Below are positions 5,079-10,017 of a stretch of 10,017 bases of DNA, piece by piece; the stretch's first letter is position 1; every line of letters starts with the position of its first letter. This stretch comes from Candidatus Odyssella thessalonicensis. Its GTDB lineage: Bacteria; Pseudomonadota; Alphaproteobacteria; Bin65. The position numbers were made by a program, and so were the translations under genes. Location: contig SBBV01000604.1 of NCBI GenBank assembly GCA_005240015.1, positions 1 to 10,017 on the forward strand, in the 5' to 3' direction. The notes under the pieces are model-generated. The model made no database searches, was not told the origin of the DNA, and was given only the letters and a program-made list of their open reading frames with translations.

Positions 5079-6356
5079 ATGAGAATCGCCTGCGCGGCCT
5101 TCGCTGTCCTCGCCGCCGCTGCAACGGCCGGCGGGTCCGCGCGTGCGGCCGACATGGTGTGCGCGTCGACCTCGAGCCAGGGCCTGGTCTGCCTCGACTC
5201 GACCGGCTTCAAGCAATACACGCGCCGCGGCGGCCAATTGCCCGACGACCGCATCGCCGATCTCGCCGTGTGCGGCGAGACCGCGTTCATCGCCGCCGGC
5301 GAATCGACCGTCACCTTCGACGGCGACGCGTTCGACCGCCCGATCAAGGTGGGGCGCGGGCTCGTCGAGCGCATCTCGTGCCATCCGCAGGGCGGGCTTT
5401 GGGCCGCGAGCCAGACCGCGCTTTCGTCCTGGGACCGGGCCGGCTGGAGGCATTACGAGCTCTCCGCCGTGGGCGCGCCGCGCGATGCGCGCGTGCGCGG
5501 CCTGGCCGCGGGCCCGGACGGCTCGGTCTGGGCCACGCTCGGCGAAGGCCACGTGCTCCATTTCGACGGCCGCGAATGGCGCCTGTTCCGGCAGGGCCGC
5601 GGTTTCCGCATCAAGCACGATTTCGGCCGCGTCATCGTCGACCGCGGCGGCCAGGTCTGGCTGCCCTTCGCCAAGGGCCTCTACACCTGGAAGCAGGACA
5701 AGTGGGACACCGTGCGCGGGCTCGCCGCCGCCAACTTCATCTCCGCCGACGACAAGAACCGGCTCTGGCTCACCTCGGGCGCGCGCGTCGCCGTCATCGA
5801 CGGCGGGCGCATGCGCGAGATCCCGACCGACCACAACACGCGCGCCATCGCGGCCGACTCCAACGGCATCGTCTGGGCCGCGACCGAGTTCGGCCTCGCG
5901 CGCTACTCGGGCACGGCCTGGGAAGCGCGGCAGATGCACAATTCGGATCTGGCCGACAACGACCTCATGCTCGTGGCCGTGCTCGGCAAGGGCCCGCCGC
6001 TGCCGCCGCCGATCGCGCAGGCGCAGGGATCGCTGAGCGGCCGCGCCGAATGGTCCGACGGCAAGCCGATCGCCGAGGCCGACGTGCAGGTGTGCGGCGT
6101 GCGCGCCTTCGACTTCGGCATCGGCAAGGGCCCGTGCGACGACAAGCCTCTGGCCGCCCAGGCCAAAACCGGCGCCGACGGCGCCTTCACGTTCCCGGGT
6201 CTGGCGCCCGGCAACTACCACTTCGTGATCCGCGCCAAGGGCGGCAGGCGCTGGATCCGCTTCGCCACCGACCCGGATCGGCTGAAGGTGCGTCCGGGCG
6301 AGGCGCGCACCGTCGGCCCGATCGCCATCGACGCCAAGCTGCGCGAGGCCAAATAA
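5079..6356 (+). CDS. Secreted beta-propeller protein with C-terminal carboxypeptidase-regulatory-like domain
   Basis: A 425-residue exported protein. Residues 1-23 or 24 form a signal peptide (FAVLAAAATAGGSARA). Residues about 40-305 hold roughly six blades of the two-component-regulator-propeller type, with the recurring pattern of I-x-x-D-x-x-G-x-V-W-x-x-T and G-x-x-x-Y/F-D/S-G-x-x-W; examples are GSVWATLGEGHVLHFDG and GIVWAATEFGLARYSG. After a Pro-rich linker (GPPLPPPIAQAQ) comes a beta-sandwich of about 109 residues (317-425): GRAEWSDGKPIAEADVQVCG, then GADGAFTFPGLAPGNYHFVI, the classic carboxypeptidase-regulatory/Cna-B-like pattern. Propellers of this kind usually form the sensor half of hybrid histidine kinases; here there is no membrane segment or kinase. 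It probably acts as a binding or scaffold protein in the periplasm or outside the cell. ATG 5079 gives a clean signal peptide. Confidence 0.82.
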   Translation: MRIACAAFAVLAAAATAGGSARAADMVCASTSSQGLVCLDSTGFKQYTRRGGQLPDDRIADLAVCGETAFIAAGESTVTFDGDAFDRPIKVGRGLVERISCHPQGGLWAASQTALSSWDRAGWRHYELSAVGAPRDARVRGLAAGPDGSVWATLGEGHVLHFDGREWRLFRQGRGFRIKHDFGRVIVDRGGQVWLPFAKGLYTWKQDKWDTVRGLAAANFISADDKNRLWLTSGARVAVIDGGRMREIPTDHNTRAIAADSNGIVWAATEFGLARYSGTAWEARQMHNSDLADNDLMLVAVLGKGPPLPPPIAQAQGSLSGRAEWSDGKPIAEADVQVCGVRAFDFGIGKGPCDDKPLAAQAKTGADGAFTFPGLAPGNYHFVIRAKGGRRWIRFATDPDRLKVRPGEARTVGPIAIDAKLREAK

Positions 6357-6564
6357 CGGCTCGAGGCTCTGGCGGGCGCTAGACGGCGGCCTTCTTCCCG
6401 CAATGTGGTTGCTTGCTCACGTCGATGCGGTCGTCTCGACACGCTCGTTCGCGGAATTTCACGCCGGCGTGCGCCGCGTCCGGAACGGGCGCGAGGCTGG
6501 CGCGTTCACCGATGCGGCGCCGCATTTGCCTGCGCCCCAGCACAACACAAAAGGAGAGGACCCC
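6357..6564. other. Intergenic stretch with a possible small minus-strand ORF
   Basis: The 208 bases between the propeller stop and the Gln-rich gene hold no confident gene. On the minus strand an ATG at 6525 opens 48 codons ending at 6379. The predicted peptide has two cysteines and a basic end (SKQPHCGKKAAV), with mostly G/C third positions. No good ribosome site precedes it and I recognise no family, so it is noted but not called. The promoter of the Gln-rich gene should lie in the right half of this gap; no clear -35/-10 pair was seen. Confidence 0.3.
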
Positions 6565-6786
6565 ATGTCGCATCCCGACGAGACCCCGGCCTCCGCTGAG
6601 CCGCCCAAGGACAAGCCGCAGCAGGAACGGCAGCAGGAGCAGGAGATGGAAAAGCGCCGCCAGCAGCAGCAGGAGCAGGAGATGGAGAAGCGCCGCCAGC
6701 AGCAGGGCGGCCAGGACGAGCCGGCGCAGCAGCAACAGCAGCAGGACCAGCCCGGCTGGAAGCCGCAGCAGGAAGGCCAGCAATAA
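6565..6786 (+). CDS. Small Gln-rich disordered protein with internal duplication
   Basis: A 73-residue protein, 25 of them glutamine, the rest mainly Glu, Pro, Lys, Arg and Asp. It has no signal peptide, membrane segment or cysteine. Residues 24-35 and 36-47 are an exact 12-residue tandem repeat (QEQEMEKRRQQQ), followed by a six-Gln run (55-60). The centre (19-47) could form a charged helix, while the ends are Pro-rich and disordered. The start is well supported: the AAGGAGAGGA at 6551-6560 is a near-perfect ribosome site four bases before ATG. An intrinsic terminator follows at 6833-6870, so it is a single-gene unit with signs of efficient expression. No family is recognised; a stress-related or nucleic-acid/protein-binding role would be speculation. 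The reverse strand is also open here but reads as a Leu-rich low-complexity shadow. Confidence 0.7.
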   Translation: MSHPDETPASAEPPKDKPQQERQQEQEMEKRRQQQQEQEMEKRRQQQGGQDEPAQQQQQQDQPGWKPQQEGQQ

Positions 6787-6832
6787 CACCTACGCCATGC
6801 TGGGCGCGGAGCCGTCAGGCCTCGCGCACGCG

Positions 6833-6870
6833 AAACAGACCGGCCGGAGCAATCCGGCCGGTTCTGTTTT
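6833..6870 (+). terminator. Rho-independent terminator of the Gln-rich gene
   Basis: The stem CCGGCCGGA (6840-6848) / TCCGGCCGG (6853-6861) is closed by a GCAA (GNRA) tetraloop. AAACAGA (6833-6839) pairs with the following TTCTGTTT apart from one bulged base. The 3' side ends in TTTT (6867-6870). It lies 47 bases after the stop. On the minus strand the matching T run is only three bases, so activity for the opposing gene at 6906 would be weaker. Confidence 0.85.
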
Positions 6871-6905
6871 GGGCCGGGCGCGCGCGGTTGTGGCTGTCGC
6901 CGACG

Positions 6906-7217
6906 TCAGATCCCGGCGTCGCGCTCTCCGCTTTCTCCGGCGGCCTGCACGCAGGCGAGGCCGTCGGCGCGGATCACGAGCATCGTCCAGCTGCCCGAAC
7001 GGCCGTTGGCGAAGAGGCGCATCACGACGCCGTCCTCCACTTGGCCGGTGAAAATCGGAAACTCGCCGTAGCGCGCGGCGAGATAGGCGGCGTGCGCTTG
7101 GTAGCTCGCGCAGAGGGCCGGCGTTCCGGCCGCCTCGCGCGCCGGCGTTTCAGCCGAGGCGCCGCTGGCCGCCGCCAGCACGGTGGCGGCGAGTGCGAAT
7201 CCTGCGATCTTCGACAT
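6906..7217 (-). CDS. Small secreted protein with two conserved-looking cysteines, function unknown
   Basis: A 103-residue protein with a signal peptide (MSKIAGFALAATVLAAASGASA, cleavage after A22). The mature domain contains LCASYQAHAAYLAARYGEFP (35-54), then VVMRLFANGRSGSWTMLVIRADGLACVQAAGE (64-95). C36 and C89 are well placed for a disulfide. The layout of a Cys followed by a helix with YGE, a strand, G-S-W-T and a Gly-x-x-Cys near the end recurs in small exported proteins of alphaproteobacteria, but I cannot attach a family name or activity. The start is supported by GGAGA seven bases upstream of ATG. It lies 141 bases downstream of the long-helix protein on the same strand; the hairpin at 7330-7350 between them makes a shared transcript uncertain. 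Confidence 0.75.
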   Translation of the reverse strand: MSKIAGFALAATVLAAASGASAETPAREAAGTPALCASYQAHAAYLAARYGEFPIFTGQVEDGVVMRLFANGRSGSWTMLVIRADGLACVQAAGESGERDAGI

Positions 7218-7329
7218 CAGTTGGTCTCCGGATGCAGCGCCCCCATCCGACAGCCGGGACAGTGCCAGCGGCAGGCCGGCAATGCCAATGCCGGAAGCTT
7301 CGGAGTTCGATGAGCGTCGGGCATCACCG

Positions 7330-7350
7330 AGCGCGGTGCGGCTCCGCGCT
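7330..7350 (-). terminator. Hairpin downstream of the long-helix gene
   Basis: AGCGCGG (7330-7336) and CCGCGCT (7344-7350) form a seven-base stem with a seven-base loop, eight bases past the stop codon. No T run follows on the minus strand, so this is at best a weak terminator. A second small hairpin, CCGGCA/TGCCGG, lies at 7276-7294 in the same gap. Confidence 0.35.
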
Positions 7351-7358
7351 GTACCGTC

Positions 7359-9773
7359 TCAGGGCGTGCACGCCTCCAGCACGCGGCGGAGGCTTTCGGC
7401 ATAGGGATAGATCGTGGCCGAAACCTCGCCATCGGCGACGCGGAACTGGAGCGCCACACGGTAGTGGCGCAGCCACGCCTTGGCGCGCGGGGTGTTCTTG
7501 CGGATGTCCTCGTGCGTGAGCGGAATCTCGATGATGCTCGCCTGCCGCTCGCCGCGCTCGGGGAACAGGAACGCGGTCTGCGGCGCTTCCTCGTCGACGG
7601 TCACGTTGCCGCGCACGAGGCTGCTGCGCCCCTCTTCGGGCGGGATGCGCACCGGCGCGTTGTTGCGCTTCTCGAACGCGCGCACGAACGCCTTCAGGCG
7701 CTTGCCCGTCTCGATATTGCACTCGAACGCGATCTCGACGGAGAAGCGCGCATGATCGGTGAAGTTCGCGCGCGCGCGCAACACGAGCTCCTCGGAAATC
7801 GGATCGCGTACGCGCTCGACGACCCAGTTCGCCGTGGAGTTGCGGCTCTGCGCCGTCGCCATGCGCAGCCACTCGGCGCGGCTCGGTATCGGCGCGGCCA
7901 TGCTCGGGGCGGCCGACGCAATGTTCTGCTGCGGCGGAGCGGGCGTCTGCGGCGACGGTGCGCCGGCTTGCGGTGGTGCCGCCGGCCGCGCGGCCTCCGC
8001 GGCACGCCGCTCGGCGGCGCGTCGGTCGGCTTCGCGGCGTTCGGCCTCGGCCCGGCGCGCCGCTTCCTCGGCGGCTTGGCGCTCGGCCGCTGCCTTGCGC
8101 TCCGCGGCTGCCTTGCGCTCCGCCGCCTTGCGCTCGGCCTCTTCGCGCCGCGCCAGTTCTTCGGCCGCGCCGCGCTCTTCGATCGCCTTGCGCTCGGCTT
8201 CGGCCTTGCGCGCGCGCTCCTCGGCGGCCTGGCGCTCCTCCTCGGCTTTGCGTGCGCGTTCCTCGGCCGCCTTGCGCTCCGCCTCGGCGCGCTGCATGCG
8301 CTCGAGCGAAGCCTTGTATTCCGCCTCGGCGCGCCGCGCGCGCTCTTCCATCGTGCGCCGCTCGGCGATGGCCTTGCGCTCGGCCTCCTCGAGACGGGCA
8401 CGTTCCTCGGCGAGGCGCCGCGCCTCGGCCGCGCGCCGTTCGGCTTCCTCGCGCCGCGCCCGTTCCTCGGCCTGGCGCTTTGCTTCCGCGGCGCGCCGCT
8501 CGGCCTCCTCGCGTTCGCGCCGGGCCCGTTCCGCGGCGAGGCGCCGTGCCTCGGCCGCGCGCCGTTCGGCCTCTTCGCGCCGCGCCCGCTCCGCCGCGAT
8601 CCGCGCCCGCTCCTCGGCGAGGCGGCGCGCTTCCGCGGCCTTGCGCTCCTCGGCGGCGCGCCGCTCGGCGGCCAGACGCTCCGCTGCAGCCTTCCGCTCG
8701 GCCTCTTCGCGCCGCGCGCGCTCCTCGGCCGCCTTGCGCTCCTCGGCGATGCGCCGCTCTTCCGCGATCCGCCGCTCTTCCGCCAGCCGGCGCTCCTCGG
8801 CGATGCGCCGCTCTTCCGCGATCCGTCGCTCCTCCGCCAGCCGGCGCTCCTCGGCGATGCGCCGCGCCTCGGCGGCCCTGCGCTCGATCTCGTCGCGCCA
8901 CGCGTGCTCCTCGACCGCTTGCCGCTCGGCCGCGGCACGCTCGGCCCGCTCGATCGCCGCCAGGCGCTCAAGCTCGAGGGTCTTGAGCCGCAGTGCCTCG
9001 GCGAGGCCGGGGTCGAGCGGCAGCTCCAGGAACTTCGCCGCCGGCGGCTCCGACTTCTGCGCGGGATCGGCACTGAAGGCGGGCTGATAGACCGCGCGCA
9101 GCACGAGATCGGTGCGCGCGTCGATGACCGAGCGGAACTGGGCCACGAATCCGGCCGTGCCCTCGATGCGATAGACCGGATCGCCGCGCCGCAGCGAGGC
9201 GCGAACATCCTGATGGTGATCGATGAGGTGGCCGAGGCGCGCGGCAGCACCCTGCGCCACGGCGCGCAGTTCGGCGGGGTTCAGCCGAACCAGCTTGATG
9301 TCGCCCCAGAACGCGATCAGCGAGAAGAGCTCGTCATCCTCCGGCGTCCTGCCGCTGAAGGTGATCGTGGTCGGCGCGCGCCCGTAGCGCTCGCCGAGCT
9401 TCTTGATCATGTCCTCGAACTTCGCGCGCTCGAGCGGATATTCGCGCCGCGTCAGGATCAGATAGACGACGCGGCCCGCCGCGTCGACGTTGTAGCCGAA
9501 GCTGCGCGCGTAGGTTCCTTCGGGCGTGACTTCGTAGGTCGTGGCGCTCGCGCACCAGGCCAGGCCGGGGTAGGGGCTGTCGGCGCAGGTGGTGCCGCGT
9601 GCGGCGCGCGGCTGCAGCCGGTCGAACAGCGAGATTCGCTCGAGCGGAAACGCCTCGCGCATGCGGCGGATGCCGGCATCGCGCAGCGGATCGGTTTCGG
9701 CAAAGGCAGCTTGAGGAAGGCTCAGCGCCAGCCAGGCGCCTGTCGCAATCAATGCTTTCAGGGACGGCTGCAT
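7359..9773 (-). CDS. Exported protein with long Glu/Arg/Ala helix between two globular domains
   Basis: An 804-residue protein. Residues 1-25 form a signal peptide (ALIATGAWLALSLPQAAFA). Residues 26-255 are an N-terminal globular domain with two cysteines (C63, C74) and no family I recognise. Residues about 256-595 form an almost uninterrupted Ala/Glu/Arg helix without Pro or Gly breaks, apart from one Gly near 535. It includes eight perfect hexads of the form R-I/L-A-E-E-R at 305-352. Such spacing of Glu and Arg suits a single charged alpha-helix or TolA-like rod spanning the periplasm. Residues 596-630 are a Pro/Ala linker. Residues 631-804 form a C-terminal domain (NWVVERVRDPISEELVLRAR, FECNIETGK, YPYAESLRRVLEAC), with C685 and C802 possibly paired. 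Its pattern recalls VasI-type periplasmic domains but the match is weak. The start is supported by GAGGGG four bases before ATG. The function is unknown; an envelope-spanning structural or linker role is inferred. Confidence 0.85.
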   Translation of the reverse strand: MQPSLKALIATGAWLALSLPQAAFAETDPLRDAGIRRMREAFPLERISLFDRLQPRAARGTTCADSPYPGLAWCASATTYEVTPEGTYARSFGYNVDAAGRVVYLILTRREYPLERAKFEDMIKKLGERYGRAPTTITFSGRTPEDDELFSLIAFWGDIKLVRLNPAELRAVAQGAAARLGHLIDHHQDVRASLRRGDPVYRIEGTAGFVAQFRSVIDARTDLVLRAVYQPAFSADPAQKSEPPAAKFLELPLDPGLAEALRLKTLELERLAAIERAERAAAERQAVEEHAWRDEIERRAAEARRIAEERRLAEERRIAEERRIAEERRLAEERRIAEERRIAEERKAAEERARREEAERKAAAERLAAERRAAEERKAAEARRLAEERARIAAERARREEAERRAAEARRLAAERARREREEAERRAAEAKRQAEERARREEAERRAAEARRLAEERARLEEAERKAIAERRTMEERARRAEAEYKASLERMQRAEAERKAAEERARKAEEERQAAEERARKAEAERKAIEERGAAEELARREEAERKAAERKAAAERKAAAERQAAEEAARRAEAERREADRRAAERRAAEAARPAAPPQAGAPSPQTPAPPQQNIASAAPSMAAPIPSRAEWLRMATAQSRNSTANWVVERVRDPISEELVLRARANFTDHARFSVEIAFECNIETGKRLKAFVRAFEKRNNAPVRIPPEEGRSSLVRGNVTVDEEAPQTAFLFPERGERQASIIEIPLTHEDIRKNTPRAKAWLRHYRVALQFRVADGEVSATIYPYAESLRRVLEACTP
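8743..8865 (-). repeat. 54-bp tandem duplication inside the helix-coding region
   Basis: Bases 8743-8796 and 8797-8850 are direct copies of a 54-bp unit differing at two positions. The first 15 bases of a third copy follow to 8865. Each unit encodes three hexads (18 residues, one with Leu and two with Ile at the second position), so the duplication preserves the reading frame and the helix phase. The near identity at DNA level points to recent expansion, in contrast to the diverged repeats in the rest of the helix. Confidence 0.85.
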
Positions 9774-9815
9774 GACACCCCTCGCCCCCGCATGGTTTCA
9801 AGTCAAAGCATTCGC

Positions 9816-9844
9816 ATAAAAAAGCTTTCCCGCGAAATTCTCAA
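9816..9844 (-). promoter_or_regulatory. Candidate sigma-70 promoter of the long-helix gene
   Basis: On the minus strand TTGAGA (9844-9839) is followed by a 17-bp spacer and TTTTAT (9821-9816). Transcription would start near 9809, giving a leader of about 36 bases with a strong ribosome site. This AT-rich patch (9800-9850) contrasts with the surrounding G+C-rich DNA. Confidence 0.5.
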
Positions 9845-9887
9845 GGTTAACGAGGCGACTTTGCGTGGAAATATCCGGCGGGCCCCA

Positions 9888-10017
9888 ATGCCGATCTCAC
9901 ATAATCACGAAGCTTCCACTAGGCCCGACCTGCAAAATCCTTCAAACCAGCCGAATCCGACCGATCTCCTCCGTAAAAATTACTGGTCCCAGGTCCTGCT
10001 GATGTCGAGCCCGACCG
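9888..10017 (+). CDS. Start of an unidentified CDS, cut by the window edge
   Basis: From ATG 9888 a frame stays open for 43 codons to the window end, reading MPISHNHEASTRPD, a Asn/Pro-rich stretch, then LLRKNYWSQVLLMSSPT. The first 25 residues look disordered and the segment from about residue 27 looks like the start of a folded domain. An in-frame TTG at 9861 with GAGG five bases upstream (9852-9855) is an alternative start with a better ribosome site. It would be divergent from the long-helix gene. The fragment is too short to name a family, and a chance open frame of this length cannot be excluded. Confidence 0.4.
   Translation, partial: MPISHNHEASTRPDLQNPSNQPNPTDLLRKNYWSQVLLMSSPT

Noticed and set aside
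4881..6221. 446-codon minus-strand open frame opposite the propeller gene
   Set aside because: The plus-strand frame has a signal peptide, repeated blades and a recognisable C-terminal domain. The antisense frame has none.
6379..6789. Minus-strand Leu-rich 136-codon frame opposite the Gln-rich gene, resembling a membrane protein
   Set aside because: Its poly-Leu part is the complement of CAG/GAG codons of the well-signalled plus-strand gene. No ribosome site supports the full-length frame.
8743..8865. Regular repeats considered as a CRISPR-like array
   Set aside because: The units are head-to-tail without spacers, in frame within a coding sequence, and encode a uniform helix.
7694..9250. 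Long open frames in other frames of the rod gene (minus 7694-9250, plus 7759-9087, minus 7324-8901)
   Set aside because: They arise from the 18- and 21-base periodicity of the helix-coding region. The translations are Arg/Ser/Ala repeats without any globular part, while the chosen frame has a signal peptide and two domains.

Overview
The window is G+C-rich DNA with strong G/C preference at third codon positions, packed genes and intergenic C/G hairpin repeats. Together with the gene families present, this suggests an alphaproteobacterial chromosome of the Rhizobiales/Rhodospirillales type. No rRNA, tRNA, CRISPR array, transposase or phage gene was seen. The lineage is an inference from style, not from a marker gene.

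Left part (1-2893). A three-gene minus-strand operon encodes an SDR oxidoreductase, a MarR regulator and a crotonase-fold (enoyl-CoA hydratase family) protein. The reading frames overlap (stop/start TAATG, then ATGA), so translation is probably coupled. The operon is divergent from a RidA/YjgF-family gene across a 97-bp gap, whose AT-rich core holds two palindromes on top of a candidate sigma-70 promoter. This looks like a MarR-controlled divergon. The gene set (crotonase, SDR, MarR, RidA-like) is typical of clusters that degrade aromatic acids as CoA thioesters, such as salicylyl-CoA or 2-aminobenzoyl-CoA. No CoA ligase or hydroxylase lies inside the window, so the substrate is unproven. Both the crotonase and the RidA-like protein lack the usual catalytic residues of their families.

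Middle part (2894-4981). Three plus-strand single genes follow: an NTF2/SnoaL-like protein, an exported histidine phosphatase and a TetR repressor. The three gaps from the RidA-like stop to the TetR start each hold a different long inverted repeat (arms about 30-34 nt) with a smaller G/C hairpin available inside it. They look like dispersed intergenic repeat elements that may also end transcription. The TetR gene has two overlapping palindromes just upstream, probably its autoregulatory operator.

Right part (4982-10017). This is an envelope/secretome region. It holds a secreted beta-propeller with a C-terminal carboxypeptidase-regulatory-like domain, a 73-residue Gln-rich disordered protein with an exact internal duplication and a textbook terminator, and a small secreted two-cysteine protein on the minus strand. 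Next, also on the minus strand, is an 804-residue exported protein with a roughly 340-residue Glu/Arg/Ala helix between two globular domains. At the right edge a plus-strand reading frame begins and runs out of the window.

No complete, clearly new multi-gene system can be demonstrated. The best leads are the long charged-helix protein and its small neighbour, the MarR divergon whose enzymes lack standard catalytic residues, and the run of three different palindromic elements.
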